The position numbers and the translations under genes are program-made. This document shows, piece after piece, positions 48,159-60,000 of a stretch of 64,000 bases of DNA. The stretch covers positions 1,526,718-1,590,717 of the forward strand of contig JADCRB010000064.1 of assembly GCA_021464245.1 (NCBI GenBank). The letters are read 5' to 3'. How positions within the stretch are numbered: the stretch's first letter is position 1; the number at the start of each line of letters is the position of its first letter. This DNA comes from Carallia brachiata. Lineage: Eukaryota; Streptophyta; Magnoliopsida; Malpighiales; Rhizophoraceae. Under the pieces are notes generated by a model. The model searched no databases and had not been told where the DNA came from. It saw nothing but the letters and a program-made list of their open reading frames with translations.

Positions 48159-48248
48159 ATGGCTAGTCTCTGCACTTGTCTCAGGAAGTTCTTTGATCAA
48201 GAAGTTGGAGGCGCACGAGCTAAGAAAAGAAGGAGTAATCTTCCTTGA
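48159..48248 (+). CDS. Short sense ORF after pol, gypsy copy
   Basis: 29 codons from MASLCTCLRKFFDQEV to TGA, the same start and context as 20050-19889 on the minus strand. In the other element the codon here is CGA (Arg), so this TGA may be a CGA to TGA change that cut a longer ORF. The next frame (48297-48557, LVHINHRGMRRCNHHNLPL) also matches its counterpart. Confidence 0.35.
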   Translation: MASLCTCLRKFFDQEVGGARAKKRRSNLP

Positions 48249-48822
48249 GGGATCCCTAAAATCCCTCGAAACTCAGTCTCCAACGCCATCAGTGTCATGA
48301 AGTTCCAACTACTCTCCTTAGTTCACATCAACCACAGAGGGATGAGACGCTGCAATCATCATAATCTTCCTTTAGATGCGACGACGTACAGGGAAGTTCC
48401 AACTACTTTCTTTACATCGAAGCAGACTCGGGAGTCATCACTACAGTCAGTCTCTCTGTGTGCAGGTCTTGAAGTTTCGAAGTGCTGGACCTTCCTCTTG
48501 GGGAGGTTTAAGTTCTTTGCCTACCGGATCATCCTCACCAGAACTTTGGAACTTTAAAGAACCTTTACTAGCCTTTGCGAGCTATGGAAGCTCGAACTCA
48601 CCTAGAGCCAAGACTTCAATTTTTATATTGGCTGGGCTGCTAACTTTCTCAGGATCGTATCTGTTTCCTGTTGAGATCTAACAAAAGCAGGTCTAGCCAG
48701 AGATAGAAGGCTTCAACATTCAATGTTCATCAAGACATCTCAATTTTCAAACTGGATTTCAAGACTCGGTTTGGATCATTTCTGTAAAATTCTTCCTTAC
48801 CAACCCTTGAAGTGTGGGCATT

Positions 48823-49728
48823 TGTAAAGAAATAAATTATAAAAAAAAATGTGTTGGCAGCCGCCAACCTTGAAGTCAAGGTTGGTAGCTGCCAACCTAA
48901 ATTAATTGCCACCAACCAAATGGTTGGTGGCAGACAGGTAGGGGAGGCCTATAAATTGACCTCCCCAAATTGAATAAAGGCGCAGAAATAAAAAAAAAAA
49001 AGGGCAATTACAAAGAATTGCAAAAACATTTCAATTGTGTTACTACTTTTCTCTTATATTTTAGCACTCTGAGTGTATCCTTCCCCTGATCATTCAGCAA
49101 ATCTGTAAACAGAAAAAAACAAAGAATTTGAGAGAAAAAGAAAATTTTAAAAATCTCTCAAGAAAATTTCTCCTTTTCCTACGTGGTTTTACTCTGCAGT
49201 ATACTCTCTTAACTCTTTTTTTTAGAGATATTTTAGGGGAAAACCCCAAAAAATTTGCTGTTTTTATTTCTAAAGTTATTTTTAGGTTTATATTCTTTAA
49301 TCGCTTTAGATCTGAATTTATGAGAATATAAATATAAAAATATCAAATTACTACAAATCCGGCTGGGATTAAACCTCATACGGCCCTCAGCAAAGTCCAG
49401 GCAGCTCATCCGAGAACAAGTCCCTTCGACCCTCGGTGAAATTAAACCAGATCGGCTCAGATTCAGATCTCTGCGGTTTTTAACCGTAGTCTAAACGTCC
49501 AAATCAGATCCAGTTTCAGTCTACCCAGTTTAAGATAAAGCTGTGGAAATTATTTCTGTCAAGATCAAGCTCGTACAGCCCTTGATAGAGTCAAAAAATG
49601 GAACACTAATCGGAAGATTTACGGAGATCGACCCCACGTAAATTTTCTTTTATTTTAAATTTTTATTTGTAATTTATTTTTGTATTTTTCGAGTTTAATT
49701 GTTTTAGACTCGAAATTTATCCATTACA
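48823..49728 (+). repeat. 3' LTR of the gypsy element, complete
   Basis: 906 bp, TGTAAAG...CATTACA. TATA box CCTATAAATT at about 48948-48957. Opens with an inverted-repeat-rich stretch (GTTGGCAGCCGCCAACCTTG; CCAACCAAATGGTTGG). The U5 end (CGAAATTTATCCATTACA) and the region before it resemble the LTR ends of the element at 18502-23787 and the solo LTR at 52618, so all three belong to one family with diverged U3. Confidence 0.92.
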
Positions 49729-50901
49729 TAGTCATTTATCTTTCGTGTAATTGTGCAATAAATTCTTTGTGATGTTTATTGTAGAAAAAATATGTACTTT
49801 TTTTGCAACTGTTGTTACCAATAAAATTAAAGTTAATTTTATAAATAAATACATGTTTTGATAAACAATATATTTCTAGATATTTTTTTTTAATGTTCAT
49901 TAGTAATAATTTATTTTATTAAAAGATAAATTATTTCTAGAATGAATTTATAAAAAAAGAGAAATTTATTTAAATATTTTTGTGAATAAATGAAATGAAA
50001 TTAAAAGACAACTCTGTAGCCGCTAACATTTAATAAAGTTTAATTTTAGAAAGTAAAACTTTAAATCCTAAAATTTAAAAAGATATATTCTTTTTTGGGT
50101 CAACTCAAAAAGATATATTTGAAAGGATAAAAACAAACAATTCTAAAATAAAAAAAGGAAGAAAGGAAACTTTACCAAAAAAGAGGTAAAAAAAGAGAAG
50201 AAAGGAAGTTTTGCTAAAAAAAAAAGAAAAATGAAAAAAAAAGAAATAAAAGAGGGACTGAACTCGAGAATAGGATAGGAGGGGAGAGATGAGGGGGGCA
50301 TTGCCACTAGTCTAAATGAAATTTTGGTCATATGTTGGCAAACCATTAATAGATAACAAATGAATCGCGGAGGGCAATTACCCACCCCGCCGCCTCCCCC
50401 CCGCCCCCACATCCTTAGGTGCATCCATCTTGCTTCTAGGCCTTCATCAAGCTTACTTTGATCATGGATGTACCACCTTGTAAGGTACCTTTGGCATTTT
50501 GTCTCAAGGACGGGAAATTCAGCCTCAGTCCTTGCACTGTGACGTCTCAACTTGACTATAGAATGTGTAAAAGTAGCAGTCAAATGTGCAATAATTCTAT
50601 CCGTATTGTTATTTATTTGATTAATCTGATTGCACATTTAATTAATTTTTTGACAAAAAGAATTTAAAAATTTTTTATTCACAGTGACGTCAGATGATGC
50701 TATTGTGGCACTGGTCGTAGTAGCTCAACCCGCATCTAACTACTTTTTCCATATTCCTTGTCATTAGGAATCTAGGACGAGGTTAAATATAGACCAAATA
50801 GTAATTTGGTGTAGTTTGCAACAAGCTATTCGTTGAAACAGGTAAGTTAGCTATCCTTCTTTGCAAGCAGTAAATTGCTTCTTAAGCTACTCTACTTGTA
50901 A
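49729..50901. other. Intergenic DNA after the gypsy element
   Basis: Begins with the TSD TAGTC. AT-rich to 50150. An open minus-strand frame at 50143-50637 is driven by purine-rich and C-rich runs and has no domain; not called. Nothing else recognised. Confidence 0.4.
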
Positions 50902-51130
50902 CACTATAACAATTGGTAGAATTTGCGACTAAATGTTTTGTGACTAATTAATAAATAGTTGTTATGCGCTGCTTTTGTGACTATTTAGAAAAGTAGTTGC
51001 CTAATTCTACAAAATTTATTTTGGCAACTAAATAAATACTAGACGCGAAAAATGCGGAACATAATTACTTTGCGACTAATTAGTATAAGCAGTCATTAAA
51101 AGTAAGTTTCGTGGATGGTATTTACATTCT
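50902..51130 (+). mobile_element. Possible CACTA-type terminus with subterminal repeats
   Basis: Begins CACTATAACAA, like the CACTACAA ends of plant CACTA transposons. Within 230 bases there are at least four direct or near copies of TTTGYGACTA(A/T)(T/A), at about 50922, 50937, 50967 and 51059, as in subterminal repeat zones. No matching other end and no transposase are visible, so this would be a fragment. Confidence 0.35.
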
Positions 51131-51809
51131 GTGATTATTTAGTAAAGTTTCTTTAATTTCATGACCTTTTAGAAAAAGAAATAAGAATTGAATGATTTAA
51201 CTTCTAAGGTTTAATTGTTTTGTGTTTTATCTCATATGGTTTTAATTTAGGCAATAAATCCCTTTGTCTTTTTTAACTTTAGCAATTAACTTCCTTGACA
51301 ATAATTTATCAAATCGATTAATAGAAATTAACTACAATTATGCTATTTTATGATTATAAGAACTTCATTATATCTCACGTAAAAGTTAATTATGACTACT
51401 GTCTCAAATACTTCTAAATGAAAATGAGCAATGCACTAAAAATAACAAAAACTGTGAAGTAAATAATGTGGAATGCTGTTAAAGCACATACCGAAATTCA
51501 ATTTAAGAAATAAGTGACAGATTTTTTTATAGAGAAAAAAATTGCAAAATAATGTAATTTTAACTAATTTCTATTAATTAATTTAACAAAATCACTATCA
51601 AAGGAAGTTAATTGACGAAATTGAAAAGTACAATGAAGTTTATTGTATAAATTGAAACCACATGGGTAAAACGTAAAATAACTAAATCAGAGAGGGATTA
51701 AATACATTTAACTCCACATATAAAGAACAAATCAAAATAATCAACGTTTCGATCCTCGGTTTAACAAAAACCTTGACATCATACGGAAATCTCCGACTTC
51801 CACTCTTTC
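51131..51809. other. AT-rich intergenic DNA
   Basis: No domain or repeat recognised. Confidence 0.4.
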
Positions 51810-51988
51810 AACTGTTCGTCTCAACGCAACGCCCTCACGCCCAACGCCGCCAGCATCATCGTCCCCTCTGACGCTGGCCACCACTTGTGCTCTGGCATCG
51901 ATCTCAAAACGCTTTCATCAGCCGCCGACCCCTCCCTCTTTCGCGATCAGGAACGCACCAGCCGCATTAGCAATGAAGATGTGTAGAA
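51810..51988 (+). pseudogene. Fragment resembling peroxisomal delta(3,5),delta(2,4)-dienoyl-CoA isomerase
   Basis: The frame beginning near 51826 (QRNALTPNAASIIVPSDAGH) reaches HHLCSGIDLKTLSSAADPSL and a TAG at 51984. RNAL and CSGIDL are crotonase-fold motifs typical of the plant isomerase that removes awkward double bonds during fatty-acid beta-oxidation. Relative to the family, the roughly 17 residues between RNAL and the beta-strand before SDAG appear lost. KSPTS-like sequence just upstream (51785-51800) is in another frame. The GC content (above 55 percent) stands out from the surroundings. No later exons are visible, so it is treated as a fragment. Confidence 0.5.
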
Positions 51989-52617
51989 TGTGCATTTCCG
52001 AGGAAATCCACAACAACGTCGTTGTTTTGGCCGATGACCACACTCACATTCCCACCATCTCTATCAAGGTCCATCTTCCTTCAATTTTCCTATTTGTTTT
52101 TCTCTTTTTCTCTCTCTCTCTCTCTCTGTAATCCTTCCTCGCAACAGATATCTAATATCTACTTAGTAATTGGATGAGGTAATTATTTTGTTTTAGTTGT
52201 TCATTATTATTTTTTTCTTGTTCTGGTCCATTCAAGAAATTCGTGGAGGAGCTGTGTTACTTTTGGGATGGCATTCCCTGAGTCAAACCTTATTTCTACT
52301 GTCAGTAACACAAAATCTATGCCAAAAAAAAAAAAATCTCTATTGTTCAATACTGTTTGAGGAACCTAATTTTCTTCTCTATTGTTAAATACTGCTTGAG
52401 GAACCTAAATTTCTTCTTAGATTGGTTTACGACCGTTAGCAATAAATTTTGCTTCAACCCAATCTCCTGGAATTTTGCTAGCAATGGAGCAGTAGTCTTG
52501 AATTGGCATGAGTTACCTACCTATAGTTATTGATGAATTTGACCTATTTTCCTGATATAGTTCTCAAGTAGTTTATTGAGGTGTAAGATGAGTCTACATG
52601 GTGTGAAAAGGTGAATC
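51989..52617. other. Unassigned DNA before the solo LTR
   Basis: A short open piece at 51973-52067 (VVVLADDHTHIPTISIK) ends at AAG/GTCCAT, a possible donor, but I recognise no family. A (CT)n run lies at about 52099-52125. The rest looks like intron or intergenic DNA. Confidence 0.35.
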
Positions 52618-53480
52618 TGTACAGTTCGAGCCTGCAACAGTTAAACTGCAAAATACATGAATAAATTACAAATAAAAATTTAAAATAAAATGCGGGTTCG
52701 ATCTCGGGTAGATCCTTTAATTAATGCTCCTGTGTGGTTTAGTCAAGGGCTGCACGATCTTAATTTTAACCGAAAGATGTTGAATTTTCACAACGTGATC
52801 TTGAACTGTAGGAAATAAATTCCACTGAAGACTAAGACTTGATCTCAGGTGGTGCTAGAACTCCGATGAGGGTTGTAGAGGCTTGATCTCGTTCGGAATG
52901 GTTTGACTCCGGTAAAAGCCGTATAGGCTTGGTCTCAGATGGATTGATTTGACTCTATTGAGGGCGGAGGTTTGATTCTACTCGGACTGTTTAGCTCCGC
53001 TGAGGGCCGTAGAGACTTTATCTCAGATAGACTGGTTTTGTTGAAATCCGTATGAACTTAATTTCAGACGAATATTTAATATTTTAGTTAATTACTCTCG
53101 TAGATTCCAATTTGAGGCGACCTGAGAGCGTATACCTAAAATATATTTGAAAATGAGTATGATAAATATTTTAGACTTTTATTTTGAAAGATCACACTTA
53201 ATGGCGTTCAAAAAATTTATGCCTAAAAAGCAAAAACAACAAAAAAATTTAATAAATTAAAGAAATTGTAATATTTCCAATTCCTTTTAGCTCTCTCCGT
53301 TCTCTCTCGCCTCGTGTCCATTTGCAAAGGTTTTGGGGCCTATTTATAGGCTCTAAAATCACTCACTTATATATATATATATATATATCACTTTTTAAAG
53401 GTTGGTAACTAACTTTTGATTTTTTTTTTTCAAAAGGTGGCACCGACCTTTACTTCTTTATTTTTTTTCATATGTTTACA
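52618..53480 (-). repeat. Solo LTR of the Tat-type family
   Basis: About 863 bp with ends TGTACAGTTCGAG and TATGTTTACA, similar throughout to the LTRs at 18502 and 22889: GCGGGTTCGATCTC near 52692, AAGATGTTGAATTT, GAACTGTAGGAAAT, 47-bp-type subrepeats (52840-53060) and TATA box CCTATTTATAGG at about 53339-53350. No internal sequence or second LTR is adjacent. I see no convincing TSD, so the exact ends are provisional. Contains an (AT)n run at about 53369-53388. Confidence 0.75.
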
Positions 53481-53700
53481 CATAAATTTGAGTTCGGGTA
53501 ACAAGCATAGGTTTTTTAGTTGTACGGTACTTTCTTCACATAATAATAGAAGATGTCATTTCCGTAGACGTTAGGTCAATTGCTGAATCACCCAAATTTC
53601 TGTGTAAACATATTTCTTTTTATTTCTATTGATTTGTATATGTGCGTGCTGTAATTGGATCTTGCTTCCGTGGGCGTGCATTATCCGAAAAATCCCAACA
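53481..53700. other. Short unassigned stretch before block C
   Basis: Flank of the solo LTR. Block homology begins at about 53700 with CTCAGACAT. Confidence 0.4.
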
Positions 53701-54417
53701 CCTCAGACATGCTATTTGTGCAGAGGGAGGAAACCCATCAAGGGTCTTCCAAATTTACGATCGGCAGCAGCTTTTGGAAACTCGAAAAGGCAAGCAAGGA
53801 AGAAGAATCATTAATCCAAATTGACTGCAACAATGAAAATGGGAAAAGCTTACATAAGTTCAATCACAAGATCATTGTCTCCAATGTTGTCTTTAAGAAT
53901 GGATGGAGCAATTTTAATTCTTCTGACTTGATGTTCTTGAATTCCGAGATGCTTAATGAACTGTCAAGCAACAGATTCTCTTCGTTGGATTTCAACAACG
54001 GGCAATACACCAACACAAGAGCCATAGAAGATGACAAATGATGTAAGATCAGGGAAGAAGTGGAGATAAAGAGACTGTTTGCAAGTAAAATTAGCACAAT
54101 CGACAAAAATTCTCCCACTTCAATTCCAAGTCTACCTTTACATCAGATACAATAGAGAATTCAATTCGTGGCACAAAAAGATTACAAATTCAGCCGAAAG
54201 AAGGTCAGTATCTGAAAATACAGCTTTCTCAAGATTTAAAAGCCTTGGAATCGGCAGCAAAATTAGAGGGCCTTCATTTTCAAGTGCAAGCAATGTAAAG
54301 GAAGAAAGACAGAGGCAGCTTTGGTTGCCGATTGCTAGGAAGACGGTTCAGTGGTTTGCTAACAGAGAAACAAGGTGTCAACAAACAGAGATCACTAAAC
54401 AGACATTACATGTGTAA
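53701..54417 (+). pseudogene. ATL42-like 3' half (block C)
   Basis: Starts inside the ATL coding region (LFVQREETHQGSSKF at 53718, equal to 10677 in block A), so it lacks signal peptide, membrane helix and RING. The frame is open through EEESLIQIDCNNENGKS and SDLMFLNSEMLNELSSNRFS to a TGA at 54039, caused by a missing C in GAC(C)AAATG. Later pieces: EEVEIKRLF, a frame change, RSVSENTAFSRFKSLGIGSK and RQLWLPIARKTVQWFANRE, ending TAA at 54415. It is a useful outgroup for finding lesions in block A. The upstream open codons from 53655 are unrelated. Confidence 0.85.
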
Positions 54418-56759
54418 AAAGATTGGTCATTAATTTCTGTCTTTTTTTTTTTATGTTTCACTAAAGAAATCAAAAGATCAGAAGAATACAGTTACTAAAA
54501 TTTAGAATACCTTGAGTCTTAAAAGAAAGGAGATTTGAAAGAGATAGAGATCAAACTTCTCACATCTTTCATAACATAATGACAATGAACTAACAAGCAA
54601 TCAGTTTGTTAGGAGATTATTAATTTGCACAATTTGACATTAATCACATAATTTTGTTTTTGCTTTTTTGGAGAAGTTTATGTAATTTTGCAAGTTGCAA
54701 CTTGCTATCTTAATAAGAAGGACACTAAATATATGCATCCTCTTTGGGCCTATTCACCTAATTCGATGAATTTACAACGTGGTTTGTTTTCTTATGATTG
54801 ACTACCGATGCATGGGTCATTAATGAATTCTTCATCTTTAAAGGTGCAATCTTACACACGAAACTGACTGCCTTAGAAAATCCCCTCATTTAAGTAGTAG
54901 ACAAAAGAATCGACTTTTATGAGTCTATATTCTGTCCCAGAACCCTCGACATGAAATATGGTAATCCAAGCTAGCTCAGATCACTGGGCTTTCCTTGATG
55001 GGTTAGATTTCATTGCTAATGTCAGATCCACCGGAAGTGAGATCCAAAACAATGTGATCATCTAGATTTGATGACAACCAACCCGGAAAGAAAGGCATTA
55101 AGAGAAAAAATTAGGACATGATCTTAAATATTAATTTAAATCGTCATTGGTCTTATTAGTAAAAAATATAGTTAAAGAGTTCAATGCTTACCCTTTGCTT
55201 CCTGATATAGATTTAACCGGAAAAAAAAAAAAAGGGACCATCCATTGCACAAGGCTGTCATGTCATATTTGTGGGCTCTGAATAAAGGTCCATGATCATT
55301 AAGACACAATAAAATAAATTTTTTGAAGATCCACTTTAGTTGGAATAGTTAAAAAAAAATGGTATACTTTTAATTAAAAAGTTTGAAGTTTGTATCTGTC
55401 ATCTCCCTCACTTGTCTCTTCCCTGGCTACTATTATCTTTACAAAAAAAAAAAAAAAAGAAAAGAGATACATATCTATTATACCAAAGCTCTCCTTCTGT
55501 TACGAGAAAATGACACAATTTTTCTATTCAATCTGTTGATTTGCCCTCTCTAATTCTGAAAGGTTACATTCAATTTTTTTTTTTTTGGCTTAAAAAGCAC
55601 ATTCAATTAGTTATTTGTCAGGGAAATTATTTCAGGTTCAATTCACAAATTTGATAATCGACATACTTACGATGTATTCTTTTTTTTTTGATAAAAAAAA
55701 TATTCATCGTGACTAAGCACGTAAGCATCTGATGCATTGGTATACTCTTGGACACCTAATTTTCTTCTCGAACAGAATTGAGTCTATTGATTCCCAAATG
55801 AAACGATTTTCACGATTAATTGTACAACAGAACTGCAAGCGGATCTTGTTGGCTCCTGCAAAAAGTATTAGCTAATTTTATTTTCCCGTTATTTAATAAC
55901 TTTCACATATTGGTACATCTTGTTAAAAAGTATAAAAATTTTATAATGATAAAATACGAAAATTTAACGTGATTTATAATATTTTTGAATTTTCTCTCAA
56001 GACTTTTCCACTGATTGACTTGAGTTTTTAGGTGAATTAAAAGTTCTGAAAGTTTATTTGATGCATCATATTAATGTTTTATAATATATTCATTTTCTAA
56101 CATTACATTCCTCACAACTCACAAGCATGTCATAGACATACGATTTTATTTACTGAATAAAGTTTAATTATCGTAAGATTTAATTAGCTAGCTACTTTTG
56201 TGGAGTGGCTCTTTGATGTTTCCAAAGGTTGATAAGATTTGATGTTTTCAACCCAAAATGTCTCTTTCTCTTGTTAGAAATATTATCGCTATTGAGATTC
56301 TCTTTTCTGTTTTTTTTTTTTTTGTTAACTTCGCTATTGAGATATAGTCTCTTAGCATGCTAACATACAATTGGTAACATAGAAAAAAGATTAAAAAAAC
56401 AAAGAAAAAAAAAATCTTACACTTGCTAAGATAAAGTCCTAAAAACAATTAAAAAATTCTTAGACACAAATTTCATGATCGCAAGTTATTGTAAAACGTT
56501 TTTGTATTGTACATCATTTTATACGATAAGAATAATATTTTATATAAAAATAATAGATTTTAATGTAAATTTTCTGTATATTATATAAAATATTATTCAA
56601 ATAATATAAAATATAAAATTATTTTACATTTATATATTCATTCTCAAAATAATATTCTACATTAGTAATCTTGTAGATACAGCATACCTCAATAAAAATG
56701 TTCTGTGTTTTTTAGGAATTTTTTTCTCAATAAAAAAATTTTTATTTAGAATTTTGCCT
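54418..56759. repeat. Block C non-coding DNA, first part
   Basis: Homologous to 17849-18497 plus 23788-24790 plus 30125-30980 of block B and to 11389-14680 of block A. It carries empty sites for the LTR element (near 54940) and the copia element (near 55925). No gene. Confidence 0.65.
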
Positions 56760-57025
56760 GTTTTGGGCGCAAATCTAATTGAAGCGGCCCAAAAAATGAA
56801 AGGAAAAAATTAGGCCGCCAAAATTGGGTATCTGTCCGAATGTTTTTTTATGCAATAAGACAGTGATTTTATACAATAAAATTAATATTTTGTGCAACAA
56901 AAAAAATCTGTATTTTTTATATTTTTTTGTCATATAAAATAGTAGTTTTGTTACACAAAATTACTGTTTTATTGTATAAAAAATATTCAAACAAATACCT
57001 AATTTTAAAGATATAATGGCACCCA
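56760..57025. mobile_element. Foldback MITE-like insertion in block C
   Basis: About 265 bases absent from block A, which runs from AATAAAAAAATG to AAATAGAACTCC near 14690. The ends TTTTGGGCGC and GGCACCCAAAA are nearly inverted. The inner arms GGGTATCTGTCCGAATGTTT and AAATATTCAAACAAATACCT pair, followed by ATGCAATAAGACAGTGATTT against AATTACTGTTTTATTGTATA. No coding capacity. Confidence 0.6.
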
Positions 57026-60000
57026 AAATAAAAATAGAACTCCACAAAACATTGTCTATGGACCCTCTCGGTTTGCCCGATGTAGAGGAAAGCTAAACCA
57101 CTTCGGTGGCTAAGAATGTCTACAGCTACTTGATCTTCGAATGACCAGTAAGAAAGTGACACGAAATAATGTAGTTTTCTTTTCTTATTTTCTAAGGGTG
57201 GGAATTTTTTTTGTTCGGTAAATACATTGAAGGAGGCGTTTAATTTATTTTTTGAGAGAGTGTATTTATATTTTATTTTTTAAAATTTTTTTCTTAAAAG
57301 CAATTTAATCAACTGTTGTTAAAAAAATAACTTAGATATATTTTTTTAATTAATCGACTATTGTACAAATATTTTTAAGACTAAAATACTCCTATATTAC
57401 CCTAACACTTTTTTCCATACAAATATGTATTGTAATAAAATAAATCATAATATATCAAAAAATTCAAATAGCAATAAGCAAATATCAATATAATTAAACA
57501 TTACACTTTTAATTTTTTTATCAGTAATAATAATTAATAATCAGTAATAATAATTAACAATCAATAACAACAACAATTAAACCTAACAGGACCTAAGCTC
57601 CCTATGGTTTACTTTTTTTATTTTTTATTTTCTATTTTTGCGTTTTACCTCCATGGATATCAACTTATACAATAAGATGTATAAAATTTCTAATTTTGAC
57701 AATTGAGACCTTCTGTTATGATTTTATTAGTTTTAAAGCTAATTTTTAATTTTAAAACATTTTACTAAATCCAAATATTATGAGATTATTTTTTAATTTT
57801 TTTGAATCATAATGATTATTTTTTTGAATTTATTTTTGAAATTTTGTTAGAGATTGAAAAATTGGATTTATAAAATTTCAGAAAAAAATATAATCTCTAA
57901 AAGGGATCCAAAAAAGGAAAACTGATCATGACAAATCAGAAAAATTAAACCCTCACAATATTTTTGTTTTATAAAATTTTTTTCGTTTAAGAAGAAATTT
58001 TAAAATTAATGAACTCAGATACAAGGTCTCAATCGCTAAAAGTAAAAAATTCAAAGACTGTGTAGTGTAAATTAAAATTACAAAGGGATAAAATATATCA
58101 GAAAAACCATAGATATTAAATTTATCAAACTTTTTTTTCTTTTAATTTGAGCACTTTTTTCCATTTGTTTTCCATTTTTGTCTTCTTGTCGATATTCACA
58201 AAAACAGAAGGCTAGAAATTTCTACACCATTTTCTTTTAATCTTTGTATATATATATATGTACATGTAATATGAAAATTAAATAAAGTAACTCACTTTTG
58301 ATGAAATATAAGTAAATATATAATTTATTTAATAATATTTAATAATATATTTATTTTTTAATTTAATAATTTATAATAATATATGTTCACTTATATCGTA
58401 ACAAAATTCTATCAAATAATATTAAAGAGTCTGAATAAACTGTCAATTGACTTTTCACTTTTTTTTTTGTCTGTTTTTTTAAACTCGCAGTCTAGCTGTC
58501 GTAGGATGAAAATTGGCATGAGGGAGGGATGATGAGAAAAAATTAGGTATCAAAAGGATTTTTATTCAATTGACAAGTTAAAGTGCGGTAAGTTTTAATT
58601 TTTTTAATTATATTAATAAAATATAAAATAAAAAAATAAAAAATAGATAAAAATTCTCTAAATATGTATCCATATTCAAGAGTAATTTATTTTGTTATTT
58701 TATATTTTATTAATATAATTATAAAAATAAAAATTCATTATATTTTAACTTATTAATTGAGTAAAAATCAGATAAAAAATTTTCAAATATATATCTAAAA
58801 CTAAATCGTTTGGTCGCTGAATGCAGTGTCCCCGACTTTTCACGTTTCTTTAGTTGTTTGTTTTGTTGTTGTGACTACTGGTCGTCATACCCCGACCCAG
58901 GGAGACATGATAAGATGGATTCCCATCCAGCCATGGGGAGTGTGGTGACCTTTCACGTTTCTTACTAGTTATGGGAAAAACGTGTATGATTGTGGACGTG
59001 GATAATTTTCCATCAAACAAAACCACGTGATGACAGATAGCCTCGTACGATCCTTTTAAAGCGTCCCTCTTCTCCAAGCGCCTTTTCTTTCACAAACCCA
59101 GTCTCTGTCAAACTCACATGGCCTCTCCTGCCCATTCTTCAAGAGTGCAAATAATTCGTTGTATGGATCTCGATGACTCCTACTTGTCTCTCCCCTCCAT
59201 GTCATGGTGACGTAGAATAAACAGCAAAACAAACGAATTAATGGGAAGTAACCTTAGCTGCATTGGTTGGTTGGAGAGTATAGCCTCTAATCATATAATC
59301 ATAAAGTTTGAGATTTAAATTTTAAATTATTTATTTTTATACTTTCTTTTTAATCAGTTCGACTCTAGTTTTCTTAAGATAAAAAAAAAATAAACGAAGT
59401 AATTGGAAATTTACTTGAAAAATAAAAAAATAACAAAAATTTATCTATAATATACATAATAATTTACTCATAAATTAACAAAATTTTATTCGTTTAAAAA
59501 TTTAATATCAATAATTAATTCTTATAAGTAAGACTGAATAATAAAATTAATATTAATCTTTATTTATATAGTTTGACCAAACCAACTAACTAAGAATAAA
59601 ATTTTAAATAAAAAATAACTTTAATTAGAAAAATAATTCTAAATAATATTTTAAATAATAAAATATTTAATTTAATAAAATATAAAATATAATTATAAAT
59701 ATAAAATATCAATAAATTTTTGAATAATATTTTTTTTTTTCGTATTCCCCATCGCATGGAAAGAGAAGAGGGGACAAAAATTACAGTCCCAAGTCACATG
59801 TACTGGCCCAAGTTGGACTTGAGAGTCTTCCCAAGTCCAACAAATATTGGTTTCAATAGGATAGGCTATGAAGCTCAAAAGAAATTTTCAAGAGATGTAA
59901 TTGAATAGGATCGTGATCTCTCGATCACATAAAATCTAAGATTTATAAATATTTTTATATAACTCACTTTTAACAAAATATAAGTAGATAAGACCGACTC

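Larger units (their letters stand above)
46878..48822 (+). other. Non-pol 3' region of the gypsy element
   Basis: 1.9 kb between pol and the 3' LTR. Order: A-rich tract; a stretch of repeated AACCCAAA/AAGCCCAA-like words (46940-47160); a conserved antisense ORF (47372-47145); a leader with TATATATATATCCTGC at about 48095-48110; the short sense ORF at 48159; further partly open frames to 48700; and polypurine tract GAAGTGTGGGCATT at 48809-48822. The whole region matches 19390-22300 in inverted orientation. Confidence 0.8.
39603..49728 (+). mobile_element. Ty3/gypsy retrotransposon, Tat lineage, defective
   Basis: 10126 bp with perfect 5-bp TSDs TAGTC (39598-39602 and 49729-49733). Domains: gag, protease (duplicated), RT, RNase H, an additional archaeal-type RNase H, integrase, then about 1.9 kb of non-pol 3' sequence and the 3' LTR. 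The second RNase H (FFDGAARRDDAGIVF, NNVAEYQALI, VHRDSQLVISQL) is the hallmark of the Tat lineage. The 5' LTR is shortened. All genes carry stops or frame changes. Confidence 0.95.

Noticed and set aside
50143..50637. 164-codon minus-strand open frame
   Set aside because: It runs through purine/pyrimidine and poly-G/poly-C stretches, ends in Phe/Leu/Lys runs, and has no domain or splice context.
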